NCBI GenBank assembly: GCA_016712445.1
Contig: JADJRB010000001.1
Span: 1,798,001 to 1,862,000 of the forward strand
Length of the DNA stretch: 64,000 bases
Source of the DNA: Acidobacteriota bacterium
Lineage (GTDB): Bacteria > Pseudomonadota > Alphaproteobacteria > Caulobacterales > Hyphomonadaceae
Direction of reading: 5' to 3'
Position 1 is the first letter of the stretch. Each line of letters starts with the position of its first letter. The position numbers and the translations under genes are program-made. The notes under the pieces were generated by a model, which saw nothing but the letters and a program-made list of their open reading frames with translations, was not told where the DNA came from and did not search any database. Shown one piece after another: positions 1-8,793 of this stretch.

Positions 1-2229
1 TTGCCCGTTCTGCTGGTCGTCACCTTCCGGGGCAACGAAACCGGCGAGACCCATCCCCTGACCGCCGCGATCCGGGACCTGCCCGCCGGCAACGTCGCGC
101 AAATTCCCTTGTCGCCCCTGTCGTCCAAGACCGTGGCCAATCTCGCGCGCGAAGCAGGCTTCGCCGGCGACTGGCTGTTTGACGCGACCGCCGGCAACCC
201 CTTCAAGGTGAGCGAGATGCTGGCCGCGCGCGCCGCCGCCGCCGACCGGCCGCCGGGTTCGGTGCGCGAAGCCGTCACCCTGCGCCAGTCGCGGCTGGAG
301 GCGTCCGCCCGCGAGCTTCTCGAACTGATCAGCGTCGTGCCGGCCGCCGTACCCGCCGAGCTCGTCCACCAGCTCGTGCCCGGCCAGGCGGCCAACCTGA
401 TTGACGACCTGACCGGTCGCGGCATCCTGAAAGCGTCCGCGTCAGGTGACTTGCGCTTTCGTCACGAGATTGCCCGTCAGGCGACGCTTGACCGCGTGCC
501 AGCGACCGCCCGGCGGGCGCACCATGCGCGCATCCTCGAAGCGTTGCGCGCGCTCGGCGGCGCAGCGCATCTCGACCAGATGGTCCACCACGCTGCCGGC
601 GCGCTGGACGGCCCAGCGGTGCTCGCGATCGCACCGGAAGCCGCCGCCCGCGCGGCCGCCAGCGGCGCGCACCGCGAAGCGGCGGCCCACCTCGCCACAG
701 CGCTCAGGTTCGTCGACGAGGCCGGCCCCGAAACCGCTGCGACGCTCTACGAAAGCTGGGCGTATGAAAGCGGCCTTGCGGCCCGCATTGACGATGACGT
801 GCTCGATGCACGCCGCCATGCGATCACGCTCTGGCGCCTTCTGGGCCGTCCAGACAAGGTCGGCGAAAACCTGCGCTGGCTGTCGCGCCTCCACTGGTAC
901 CGGGGCGAAGCGCCGGAAGCGGCCCGCCTCGCCGACCAGGCCATCCGTGTCCTCGAGAACATGCCGCCCTCGGCCGAGCAGGCAATGGCCTATTCGCTGC
1001 GCTCCCAGCTGCACATGCTGAACGACCAGATGGACGACGCGGTCGCCTGGGGGCAACGCGCGCTTGACCTCGAGGCAGAGTTCCCGAACCCGGAACTGCG
1101 CGCCCATGCGCTGAACAATATCGGCACGGCGCTGGTCTTCCGCGGACGCACCGAAGGCGAGGCCCTGCTGGCCGAAAGCCTGCGGGTGTCGCTCGCCAAC
1201 GGCCTCCACGAACATGCCGCCCGCGCCTACACCAACCTGTCCGAATATGCGGTGGAGTTCCGGCGTTTCGATCTGGCCGAACGTGTCCTCTCCGAAGGCA
1301 TCGCCTTCGACGTCGAGCACGATCTGGACTCCTGGACCTATTACCTCTCCGGCCGGCAGGCGCTGCTGCGTCTGGAGCAGGGACGCCTCAACGATGCCGA
1401 GACGATCTCGCGCGGCGCGCTTGACCGGAAGGACCAGACCCTCGTCATGCGCCTGCCGGCCCTGCACGTGCTGTCGCGTGCCCGGATGCGCATGGGGGCG
1501 CCGGATGCCGGCGCGCTGGTGGACGAAACCTTCGCCAGCGCGCTCGCCACGGACGAGCTGCAGCATATCGTGCCCGCCCGCCTGACGCTCATAGAACAGG
1601 CCTGGCTCGCCGACGACCTTGATGCGGGCCGGGAACACCTAGCCGCCTTGCTGGCGCTGTCCGAAGATGACCGCCATGCCTGGAACCTCGGCGAGCGCGC
1701 CGTCTGGGCTCGCCGCTACGGCACCGATGCCGGCGCGGTGCGCCATAACGACCTGCCGGAGCCTTTCCGGCGCGAACTGGACGGCGACATTGCCGGCGCG
1801 GCCGCCGCCTGGGAAGCGCTCTCGATGCCCTATGCCGCAGCGCTGGTGCGCCTGCAGAGCAGCGACCCCTCAGAACTCGGCGCTGCGGTGCGCGAGCTGG
1901 AGGCCATGGGCGCCCAAGCGGCGGCGGCGCATGGTCGCCGGCGGGCGGCAGAGCGCGGTCTCGCCGCTGCCTTGCCGCGTCCGCGCCGCGGCGCCTCGAC
2001 GGCGGCGCGCGACCATCCACTCGGCCTCACGCGCCGCGAACAGGACGTGCTGCGCCTGTTGGTGAAGGGATTTACCAACCGGGAAATCTCGGACGCCCTC
2101 GCGCGCTCGCCGCGCACGGTCGAGCACCATGTCTCCTCGGTTCTCGCCAAGCTGAATGCGCCGAACCGGATGGCGGTCATGCTGCGCCTGCAGACTGAGC
2201 CCTGGCTGCTCGGGCCGGACGCCGGCTAG
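1..2229 (+). CDS. LuxR-family ATP-binding transcriptional regulator, 5' truncated by window edge
   Basis: This is the C-terminal 742 residues of a large MalT/LuxR-type regulator. The visible N-terminus (VLLVVTFRGNE) resembles the strand and arginine that follow Walker B in AAA ATPase domains, so the P-loop and true start lie left of the window. The TTG at base 1 is not a credible start. The middle, about residues 190-600, is alpha-helical and rich in Ala/Leu/Glu, like the TPR-type sensor arm of this family. Residues about 674-730 form a LuxR-type helix-turn-helix (LTRREQDVLRLL, then TNREISDAL and RTVEHHVSSVLAKL). It probably acts as a cytoplasmic activator whose DNA binding depends on ATP and ligand. 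Its target and ligand cannot be told from the sequence. Family is well supported; function is not. Confidence 0.88.
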   Translation: MPVLLVVTFRGNETGETHPLTAAIRDLPAGNVAQIPLSPLSSKTVANLAREAGFAGDWLFDATAGNPFKVSEMLAARAAAADRPPGSVREAVTLRQSRLEASARELLELISVVPAAVPAELVHQLVPGQAANLIDDLTGRGILKASASGDLRFRHEIARQATLDRVPATARRAHHARILEALRALGGAAHLDQMVHHAAGALDGPAVLAIAPEAAARAAASGAHREAAAHLATALRFVDEAGPETAATLYESWAYESGLAARIDDDVLDARRHAITLWRLLGRPDKVGENLRWLSRLHWYRGEAPEAARLADQAIRVLENMPPSAEQAMAYSLRSQLHMLNDQMDDAVAWGQRALDLEAEFPNPELRAHALNNIGTALVFRGRTEGEALLAESLRVSLANGLHEHAARAYTNLSEYAVEFRRFDLAERVLSEGIAFDVEHDLDSWTYYLSGRQALLRLEQGRLNDAETISRGALDRKDQTLVMRLPALHVLSRARMRMGAPDAGALVDETFASALATDELQHIVPARLTLIEQAWLADDLDAGREHLAALLALSEDDRHAWNLGERAVWARRYGTDAGAVRHNDLPEPFRRELDGDIAGAAAAWEALSMPYAAALVRLQSSDPSELGAAVRELEAMGAQAAAAHGRRRAAERGLAAALPRPRRGASTAARDHPLGLTRREQDVLRLLVKGFTNREISDALARSPRTVEHHVSSVLAKLNAPNRMAVMLRLQTEPWLLGPDAG

Positions 2230-2433
2230 CGTGCCGGGCGGGCAGTCCGCTTCCAGGATCTTCTAAATAGGGGACACGACCCTGGAAAGGGGGGGGACGC
2301 TCGCGCGCTGGGTAACGCGGAGTGCCGCCATATCGGACTGCCAGCCGGCAGGTGCGGTGATCTAGGCAATGGGCCGGGGGGTCCATACGTCTTATGACGG
2401 GTCTCCGAAACTGCCGGAACAGGAGGTTGTTTC

Positions 2434-2940
2434 ATGTCGGATGACGTAGGCAGCCGGCTCGGCGCCTTCGGCGCAGCCACGATTTTCGGCGCGATTTCGG
2501 TGCTCATCGCGACCGATATCGTGATGGACACCCACGAGGGCGCGCAGCTCAGTCATCTTGTGGTGGAAGCGGCCATCCTGTTAACCGCGCTGATCGGTTT
2601 CGGCGTGATGATCTGGCGTACCCGGCGCCTGCGCAGGGCGCTCAGGCAAGCCCGGGCCGACGCCAGCCACTGGCGCGATCAGAACCGCACCTTGGTCAAA
2701 GGGCTCGGCGCCGCCATCCATCAGCAATTCTCGGCCTGGGGCCTGTCGGACGCCGAAGCCGAGGTCGGCCTGCTGCTTCTGAAGGGGCTGTCGCTCCAGC
2801 ATATTGCAGACCTGCGCAAGACCAGCGAGCGCACCGTCCGCGAACAGGCGCGCGCCATCTACCGCAAGGGCGATCTCGCCGGCCGCAACGAACTGTCGGC
2901 GTATTTTCTCGAGGACCTGCTGCCGGACCTGGAGCCTTAG
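2434..2940 (+). CDS. Small membrane-anchored helix-turn-helix (LuxR/CsgD-like) protein
   Basis: This 168-residue protein has two predicted membrane segments (about residues 10-28 and 42-62), a charged linker, and a C-terminal HTH (about 99-150) that starts LSDAEAEVGLLLLKGLS and continues SERTVREQARAIYRKG. That order matches a one-component regulator held at the inner membrane. A strong Shine-Dalgarno, AGGAGG at 2421-2426, supports the ATG at 2434. The 204 bases before it hold no other gene. Its stop codon TAG uses the TA of an IS630 target-site duplication plus the first base of the IS. The original sequence would also have read TAG, so the protein end is unchanged. No regulated gene can be named. 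Confidence 0.8.
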   Translation: MSDDVGSRLGAFGAATIFGAISVLIATDIVMDTHEGAQLSHLVVEAAILLTALIGFGVMIWRTRRLRRALRQARADASHWRDQNRTLVKGLGAAIHQQFSAWGLSDAEAEVGLLLLKGLSLQHIADLRKTSERTVREQARAIYRKGDLAGRNELSAYFLEDLLPDLEP

Positions 2941-2955
2941 AGCGTCGCGCGGTCA
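2940..2955 (+). repeat. IS630 left terminal inverted repeat
   Basis: It reads GAGCGTCGCGCGGTCA and matches the reverse complement of 3968-3983 at 13 of 16 positions. The TA immediately outside (2938-2939) is the target duplication. Confidence 0.85.
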
Positions 2956-3016
2956 CGCAGAATCAAAGATTCCCAGTTTGAGCGGGTTGTGATTCACTTC
3001 TTTCAGGAGGTGGCTC

Positions 3017-3970
3017 ATGGCTGAGGCATATTCGAAGGATCTTCGTCGCCGAGTGGTGGCGTTTGTTGAGCGGGGCAACTCACGGCAGGCCGCGGCACGT
3101 CAGTTTGGGGTAAGCCCCAGCTTTGCGGTGAAGCTGCTGAAGTTGTGGCAGGAGACGGGGAGCGTCACGCCTCGCCCTGTGGGTGGCCGGCGGCACGCCA
3201 AGCTGGCGCCATATCTGGATTTCTTGATTGGCGAGGTTGAGGCGCAGCCGGACGGACGATGCCGGAATTGGCGCGCCGGCTGGCGTCGGAGCACGGGGTG
3301 ACGGCGGCACCGGCATCGCTCTCCCGGGTGCTCTGCCAGGCCGGGTTCACATATAAAAAAAGCGCTTCTGGCAGCGGAGCAAGAACGCGCTGATGTGAAA
3401 GCCGCCCGGGCGGACTGGAAGCACTACCGTCAGCCCGCGATGCAGGCCGAACCCGGTCGTCTGGTCTTCATCGACGAAACATCCGTGAAGACTAACATGT
3501 GCCGTCTTCGCGGACGGTCTCTGTGCGGGAAGCGTCTGAAAGCAACGGCGCCATTCGGGAAATGGGGTACACAGACGTTCATTGCAGGCCTGCGCTGTGG
3601 TGAACTCACGGCGCCCTGGGTCGTCGAAGGCGCCATGAACCGGTCTGCGTTCGAAGTTTACATCGAGACCCAGCTCGCCCCGACACTCTCACCCGGCGAT
3701 GTCGTCATCCTCGACAATCTCAGCGTCCACTACAGCCAGCGCGCCGAAGACGCCCTCGCTGAACGTGGCGCGTGGTTCCTCTACCTGCCGAAATACTCTC
3801 CCGACCTCAACCCGATCGAGATGGCTTTCTCAAAGCTGAAAGCCCATCTCCGCGCCGCCGCCGCCCGAACCTTTGAGGACCTCAATGACGCCATCGGTGA
3901 TATCTGCAAGCTCTTCACACCAGCCGAATGCTGGAACTTCTTCAAAGCCGCGGGCTATGCGTCCAAATGA
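3017..3970 (+). pseudogene. IS630-family transposase, frame disrupted twice
   Basis: Read across three segments, this encodes a complete IS630 transposase: an N-terminal HTH (SKDLRRRVVAFVERG, then RQAAARQFGVS), and a DDE catalytic domain with Asp in VFIDET, Asp in VILDNLSVHY and Glu in LPKYSPDLNPIEM. The start frame is lost near 3256, where one base appears missing. The second segment (TMPELARRLASEHG onward) runs to an A7 run at 3355-3361. After it the original frame resumes (ALLAAEQERADVKAA onward, to the stop at 3970). The unshifted frame stops at 3299-3301. The A-rich site may be a programmed slippage site, as proposed for several IS630 members. The first shift looks like a plain deletion. 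Both could also be sequencing errors. The final stop lies in the right terminal repeat. Confidence 0.82.
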
Positions 3971-3983
3971 AAGCGCGATGCTC
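3968..3983 (-). repeat. IS630 right terminal inverted repeat
   Basis: On the minus strand it reads GAGCATCGCGCTTTCA, pairing with the left repeat at 13 of 16 positions. It is followed by TA (3984-3985). Confidence 0.85.
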
Positions 3984-5110
3984 TAGCGCCCCAGCCGCCG
4001 CCGGAACTCCTCGTACCCGAAGTCCGACAGCATCTCGACGCGCCCATCTTCCCAGCGCACCGCAAGGTTTGCCAGCGGTGTACCGTTGAACGTGTTCGTC
4101 TTCACGAAGCTGTAGTGCATCTGGTCGGTGAAGGTGACGCGGTCGCCGGGCTTCAGAGGCTCGGGGAAGGAATAGTCGCCGATCACGTCACCGGTCATGC
4201 AGGTCTTGCCGCCAAGCCGGTAGGTGTGGGCGAACTCGCCCGGCATGCCCGCGCCGGTAATGTCGGGACGATAGGGCACTTCCAGTACGTCCGGCATGTG
4301 GGTCGAGGCGGAGGCGTCCATGATCGCGAGGTGCACGTCATTGTGGTGCAGCGCCAGCACGGTGGAATGAAGCTCACCGGTATTCACGACGAGACCCGCG
4401 CCCGGCTCCAGCACGACCTCGACCTTGAAGCGGGCCTTGAACGCCTTGATCGCCGCAATCAGCTTGGCAACGTCATAGCCGGGCTTGTTGAGGAAATGCC
4501 CGCCGCCGAAGTTCACCGCCGACACTTGCCCGATATATTTGCCGAAATGCTCGGCCACGAACTCGATCAGCCCGACCGAGCCTTCATGCAGGCTCTCGCA
4601 CAGCGCGTGGACATGGAAGATGTCGACGCCTGACCAGTCGACGCTGTCGAGCATCGCCGACACTTCGCCGAACCGGCTGCCGGGCGCGCATGGATTGTAA
4701 AGGTCGCCGCCCAGCGTGGCATTGGAGTAGCCGGGGTTTACCCGCAGGCCGACCTTGCAACCGGCGTCGCGCGCAATGTCGCCGAATCGGGCGAGCTGTT
4801 CGGACGAATTGAAGTAGATGTGCTGCGCCACCTTGGTCAGGCGCCGCACTTCGTCTTCGGTATAGGCGGGCGAGTAGACGTGGACTTCCTTACCGAACTC
4901 CTCGGCGCCCATGATCGCCTCATGCTCGCCGGAAGCGGTGGTGCCATCGAGATAGTCCCGCATCAGCGGGAACGTCGCCGGCATGGCGAAAGCCTTGGTG
5001 GCCAGAAGCACCTTGCAGCCCGCCTCCTCGCGCACACGCTTCGCCGTCTCCAGGTTCTTCCGGAGGCGAGCGGTGTCGAGGACGAAGCAGGGGGTGTTGA
5101 TTTTTGTCAT
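3983..5110 (-). CDS. nspC: Carboxynorspermidine/carboxyspermidine decarboxylase
   Basis: This 375-residue PLP-dependent decarboxylase has an alanine-racemase-type barrel followed by a beta domain. It removes CO2 from carboxy(nor)spermidine, the last step of the alternative (non-SpeE) route to (nor)spermidine. Visible marks are the PLP lysine K39 in LLATKAF, the phosphate-binding GGGH at 202-205 and EPGAG at 235-239, and the active-site C304 with D308 in CMTGD. Length is normal for NspC. The start codon overlaps the stop of the upstream membrane gene as ATGA, so translation is probably coupled. The stop codon TAG now contains the terminal base of the adjacent IS630. Before insertion it would have been TAA. 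Its partner dehydrogenase is two genes upstream. Confidence 0.95.
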   Translation of the reverse strand: MTKINTPCFVLDTARLRKNLETAKRVREEAGCKVLLATKAFAMPATFPLMRDYLDGTTASGEHEAIMGAEEFGKEVHVYSPAYTEDEVRRLTKVAQHIYFNSSEQLARFGDIARDAGCKVGLRVNPGYSNATLGGDLYNPCAPGSRFGEVSAMLDSVDWSGVDIFHVHALCESLHEGSVGLIEFVAEHFGKYIGQVSAVNFGGGHFLNKPGYDVAKLIAAIKAFKARFKVEVVLEPGAGLVVNTGELHSTVLALHHNDVHLAIMDASASTHMPDVLEVPYRPDITGAGMPGEFAHTYRLGGKTCMTGDVIGDYSFPEPLKPGDRVTFTDQMHYSFVKTNTFNGTPLANLAVRWEDGRVEMLSDFGYEEFRRRLGR

Positions 5111-5616
5111 GTCTTCTTCCGGTCAAGGTTCGCCAATCCAAGTACGCTCAAAATCATCAATCCGAAGCCCCCAACAGCCATTCCCCAGCCGGTAAATTGC
5201 TTGGCTTCGGTCGTGTGCGAACGTGATACGATTTCGACGCCATCTATCGTGCGTGCGGCAAGAAGCTCGTTTCCATAAGGCGCAACAGTGTAGATGATCT
5301 TGCTGCCTATCAGGTCCCTAGCCTTGGCGCGAATTCGACTTACTTCACGCAGTCGCATCGATGATTTCACTTCAAACTGTTCTCGCTTCCCATAGCGCGA
5401 TTGGATCACCAATGTCGTATTGTTGTGCATTCCGCGCGAACCCTGAGAATTATTAGCGCCAACTAGCGTGCCACTTCGCTCAATACCTGAGACGGGCTTT
5501 GCCGCCGAATTCAGATAAGAATTGCCAGAGAATACAAATAGCGCTCCGAGAAGAAGCACAAAGAAGTACGCGCCTCGTGAGTGGTTCTTGCGATTCTCTT
5601 CGTCGCTTTCGGGCAT
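5107..5616 (-). CDS. Hypothetical membrane protein inserted between polyamine genes
   Basis: This 169-residue protein has an N-terminal membrane segment (about 16-31), a polar middle of roughly 110 residues, and a second membrane segment (about 142-164) followed by a basic tail. I recognise no family. The two-TM layout with a beta-rich middle recalls DUF3592-type proteins, but the key motifs are not convincing. It sits between the dehydrogenase and nspC. Six bases separate it from the dehydrogenase stop, and its own stop overlaps the nspC start by ATGA. Base composition is much lower in GC than the neighbours (two 60-base lines counted by hand gave 29 and 31 G+C), which points to later acquisition. 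Its job may relate to polyamines or it may be a passenger. Confidence 0.72.
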   Translation of the reverse strand: MPESDEENRKNHSRGAYFFVLLLGALFVFSGNSYLNSAAKPVSGIERSGTLVGANNSQGSRGMHNNTTLVIQSRYGKREQFEVKSSMRLREVSRIRAKARDLIGSKIIYTVAPYGNELLAARTIDGVEIVSRSHTTEAKQFTGWGMAVGGFGLMILSVLGLANLDRKKT

Positions 5617-5622
5617 CGCGTC

Positions 5623-6837
5623 CTAAGTCACCACCTCAAACAATTCGTCCTGATCGCCGGCCTCGATGTCCATGATCGTCGTCGGCAATCCCCGCGTCGC
5701 CACATCATCGAGGAACGGCTTTGACGGGAACTGTTCCACGTTGAATACGCCGGGGCCTTTCCAGATTCCGCGGAAGAACATGGCGGCGCCGGAAACCGGC
5801 GGCACGCCCGTGGTGTAGGACACGGCCTGTGCGCCGACTTCCTTGTTGGTCTCGGCATGGTCGCAGACGTTGTAGAGCATCTTGGACACCGGCTTGCCAT
5901 CCTTCCGGCCACGGACGATCACTCCGATGGAGGTCTTGCCGGTATAGTTCTCGGCCAGCGACGAAGGCGCCGGCAGCAGGTCGCGCAGGAACTCCATCGG
6001 GATGATGTCCATGCCCTTGTGCTTGATCGGCTCGAGGCTGATCAGCCCGATCGATTTGAACACTTCGAGGTGCTTGATGTAGGCCTCGCCAAAGGTCATC
6101 CAGAAGCGGATCTGCTTCAGGCCCTTGATGTTCTTCACCAGGCTTTCCTCTTCCTCATGGTAGATAAGGTAAGAGGCGCGCGGGCCGACTTCCGGATAGT
6201 CCACCATCGTCTTGATGGAGAGCGCGGGGATCTCGATCCACTTGCCGTTCTTCCAGTACTTCCCGTCCTGCGTCACTTCCCGCAGGTTGATCTCCGGATT
6301 GAAGTTCGTGGCAAACGTCTTGCCGTGGTCGCCGGCATTGCAGTCCACGATGTCGATATACTCGATCTCGTCGAACAGGTGTTCCTGCGCGTAGGCGCAC
6401 CAGATGTTGGAGACGCCCGGATCGAAGCCGCAGCCGAGAATGGCCGTCAGGCCCGCCTTCTTGAACTTGTCCTGATAGGCCCACTGCCAGGAGTATTCGA
6501 ACTTGGCCACGTCGCGCGGCTCATAGTTCGCGGTATCCATGTAGGAGACGCCGGCCTCAAGGCAGGCATCCATGATCGGCAGGTCCTGGTAGGGCAGGGC
6601 CATGTTGATCACGAGGTCCGGCTTCACCTTCTTGATGAGCGCCACGGTCGCAGCCACGTCATCGGCGTCCACCTGCGCGATCTCGATCGGCGTCACGCAA
6701 TCCTTCGCCACCTTCTCGCAGCTCTCGATGCGGCGCGAGGCGAGGGTGATGTGCTTGAACGTCTCGCGGTCCATCGCGCATTTCTTGGCGACGACTGAGC
6801 CGGCTGCGCCGGCACCGATGATAAGCACATTGTCCAT
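5623..6837 (-). CDS. Carboxynorspermidine/carboxyspermidine synthase (saccharopine dehydrogenase family)
   Basis: The 404-residue protein belongs to the saccharopine dehydrogenase-like family. In the alternative polyamine pathway it condenses aspartate beta-semialdehyde with putrescine or diaminopropane, using NADPH, to form the carboxy-polyamine that NspC decarboxylates. The N-terminus is a Rossmann motif, VLIIGAGAAGS (glycines 8, 10 and 13). ILGCGFDPGVSN is the conserved substrate-domain signature of this group. I place the start at 6837 because the Rossmann motif begins directly after it. An upstream ATG at 6939 would add 34 unrelated residues. The gene heads a three-gene minus-strand operon. 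Whether the product is spermidine or norspermidine depends on the diamine available and cannot be read here. Confidence 0.92.
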   Translation of the reverse strand: MDNVLIIGAGAAGSVVAKKCAMDRETFKHITLASRRIESCEKVAKDCVTPIEIAQVDADDVAATVALIKKVKPDLVINMALPYQDLPIMDACLEAGVSYMDTANYEPRDVAKFEYSWQWAYQDKFKKAGLTAILGCGFDPGVSNIWCAYAQEHLFDEIEYIDIVDCNAGDHGKTFATNFNPEINLREVTQDGKYWKNGKWIEIPALSIKTMVDYPEVGPRASYLIYHEEEESLVKNIKGLKQIRFWMTFGEAYIKHLEVFKSIGLISLEPIKHKGMDIIPMEFLRDLLPAPSSLAENYTGKTSIGVIVRGRKDGKPVSKMLYNVCDHAETNKEVGAQAVSYTTGVPPVSGAAMFFRGIWKGPGVFNVEQFPSKPFLDDVATRGLPTTIMDIEAGDQDELFEVVT

Positions 6838-6977
6838 GACTGGGCGAAACTCCGGGAAAGCGTTGAAAGGGTTGGCCTCCCTTAGGACAGTTTGGCCGGG
6901 GGTTCTAGAAGGGGGGCTAGATAGGACCTGCCCTGCCATGACACAATGACAGCTTCATTTCCGGGGGAGACCGTCCA

Positions 6978-7298
6978 GTGATCGCCAAGACACCCGCGCC
7001 GCCCTACTGGGCCGTCATCTTCACGGCCGTGCAGAGCGGCAAGGAGGTCGACACCTACGAGTCCATGGCCATGCGCATGGTCGAACTCGCCCACCAGCAG
7101 CCGGGCTTCCTCGGCTATGAAAGCGCCCAGGCCGACGGCAATGCCGAGATCACCATCTGCTACTGGGACAGCGACGAGAACATCCGCGCCTGGAAACAGA
7201 ATGCCGAGCACCTGGAAGCCCAGCGCCGGGGCCGCGAGACCTGGTATTCGGCCTACCATATCCGCATTGTGCGCATCGAACGGGCCTACGGCTTCTGA
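6978..7298 (+). CDS. Antibiotic biosynthesis monooxygenase (ABM) domain protein
   Basis: This is a 106-residue single-domain ABM/dimeric alpha-beta barrel protein. Residues YWAVIFTAV, then ELAHQQPGFLGYESAQ and ITICYWDSDENIRAWKQNAEH, follow the usual beta-alpha-beta pattern of small cofactor-free oxygenases and heme-degrading relatives. The substrate is unknown. The start is GTG at 6978 with a purine-rich GGGGGAGA at 6962-6969. It is divergent from the polyamine operon. Confidence 0.85.
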   Translation: MIAKTPAPPYWAVIFTAVQSGKEVDTYESMAMRMVELAHQQPGFLGYESAQADGNAEITICYWDSDENIRAWKQNAEHLEAQRRGRETWYSAYHIRIVRIERAYGF

Positions 7299-7378
7299 CG
7301 CGGCAGGCGCCGTCCTGCATCCAAATCGCGTGTCGCGCGTTTCAGGATCGTAACTGATCCCCAACGGAGTAGACACAC

Positions 7379-7633
7379 ATGACAGTCGAAGCCCTTCTCA
7401 TCATCCTGCTTGTCGGCGCCATTGCCGGCTGGCTCGCCGGTGTCGTCGTCAAAGGCTATGGCTTTGGCCTGGTCGGCAACATCATCGTCGGTATCCTCGG
7501 CGCCTTCATCGCCAGCTTGCTGTTCCCGGCCATCGGCCTAGGCATCGGCGGCGGTATCCTCGGCTCGATCCTCTACGCCACGCTCGGCGCCATCGTGCTG
7601 CTCCTGATCATCCGCGTCGTCAAACGCGCCTGA
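7379..7633 (+). CDS. GlsB/YeaQ/YmgE-family small membrane protein
   Basis: This 84-residue, almost entirely hydrophobic protein has three predicted membrane segments and conserved glycines (GAIAGWLAG, GLVGNIIVGILGAF, GGGILGSILYATLGA). These are typical of the transglycosylase-associated/GlsB family, whose members are often stress-induced inner-membrane proteins of undefined activity. GGAG at 7363-7366 precedes the ATG. It stands alone, with 165 bases before argF. Confidence 0.9.
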   Translation: MTVEALLIILLVGAIAGWLAGVVVKGYGFGLVGNIIVGILGAFIASLLFPAIGLGIGGGILGSILYATLGAIVLLLIIRVVKRA

Positions 7634-7799
7634 GCCATCCGGCCCAAGACCTCCACCCCTCCCTGCGCGGCGATTCCTTCCCGGTGCCAGCGCGGCGGAG
7701 CGGGTGGAGGCACCCCGATTCCCCTCCCGCTAAGCAACATAATGACAGGCGCGGCGTATCAGGCTATGTCGCCCGCTTGTTTTTGCGGGGGCCCCGCCC

Positions 7800-8726
7800 A
7801 TGACGATCCGCCATTTCCTCGATCTCTGGCCCCTGGAGAGCGCCGAACTCCGCGCCATCCTCGACCAGGCCCATGCCATGAAGAAAGCCCGCGCGGGCTG
7901 GACCAAGGGCCGTATCGATGCCGGCGCCCCGCTCGACGGGCATACCCTCGCGATGATCTTCGAGAAGGCCTCCACCCGCACCCGCTTCTCCTTCGACATG
8001 GCCATGCGCCAGCTCGGCGGCTCCTCGATCACCACATCCGCCGGCGACATGCAGCTCGGCCGGGGTGAGACCGTTGAGGACACCGCCCGCGTGCTGTCGC
8101 GCTATGTCGACGCCGTGATGATCCGCGCCAACGACCATACCGACATCGAATCCTTCGCCGAAGCTTCGTCCATCCCGGTCATCAATGGCCTGTCCGACCG
8201 CTCGCACCCCTGCCAGATCATGGCGGACCTGATGACGCTGGAAGAGCACGGCCTCACCCTGCGCGGCGCCCGCCTCGCCTGGGTCGGCGACGGCAACAAT
8301 GTCTGCGCCAGCTTCATCCATGCCGCCGCCAAGTTCGGCTTCTCGCTCGCCATCGGCACACCCGCCCGCTACGCGCCCGATGAGGACGACCTCGAGATCG
8401 CCACCGAGCTGCAAGGCCGCATCGAGCTGTTCGAGACTGCTGAAGAAGCCGTCGCCGGCGCCGATGTCGTCATTGCCGACACGTTTGTCTCGATGGGCGA
8501 CCTTGACGCCGAACGCCGCCTCGAAATTCTCGAACCCTTCGCCGTCACCGACGAGCTGATGGAACTCGCCAATGGCGGGGCAAAATTCCTTCATTGCCTG
8601 CCCGCCCACCGGGGCGAGGAAGTCGACGCCGAAGTCATCGACGGCCCGGCCAGCCTCGTCTGGGACGAAGCGGAAAACCGCCTGCACGCCCAGAAGGCGA
8701 TCCTGCGCTGGTGCCTGGGCAAGTAA
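7800..8726 (+). CDS. argF: Ornithine carbamoyltransferase
   Basis: The 308-residue enzyme makes citrulline from ornithine and carbamoyl phosphate in arginine synthesis. The carbamoyl-phosphate loop STRTR is at residues 58-62. SHPCQIMADLMT and the ornithine/active-site signature HCLPAHRG are also present, and the length is standard. It is a single gene here with no other arg genes nearby. Immediately upstream a CCCGC / GCGGG pair (7772-7776 and 7785-7789) could form a short hairpin covering the G-rich ribosome-binding site. Carbamoyl phosphate comes from CarAB, encoded later in this window. Confidence 0.97.
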   Translation: MTIRHFLDLWPLESAELRAILDQAHAMKKARAGWTKGRIDAGAPLDGHTLAMIFEKASTRTRFSFDMAMRQLGGSSITTSAGDMQLGRGETVEDTARVLSRYVDAVMIRANDHTDIESFAEASSIPVINGLSDRSHPCQIMADLMTLEEHGLTLRGARLAWVGDGNNVCASFIHAAAKFGFSLAIGTPARYAPDEDDLEIATELQGRIELFETAEEAVAGADVVIADTFVSMGDLDAERRLEILEPFAVTDELMELANGGAKFLHCLPAHRGEEVDAEVIDGPASLVWDEAENRLHAQKAILRWCLGK

Positions 8727-8793
8727 GCCCGCCGGCCGTTCACATTCCCGCGCGCCCCTTGGCGGCGCCGCCGCGTCCGCCTAGGCTTGCGGC

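Larger units (their letters stand above)
2940..3983 (+). mobile_element. IS630-family insertion sequence with TA target duplication
   Basis: The element is about 1044 bases, flanked by TA dinucleotides (2938-2939 and 3984-3985). It has imperfect 16-base terminal inverted repeats (13 of 16 matching) and encodes an IS630/Tc1-mariner-type DDE transposase. TA duplication is the mark of this family. The insertion point is the TA shared by the stop codons of the upstream HTH gene and the convergent nspC gene. Both genes regain TAG stops from the IS ends. The transposase frame is disrupted twice, so the copy is probably not autonomous unless the second shift is programmed. Confidence 0.88.
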
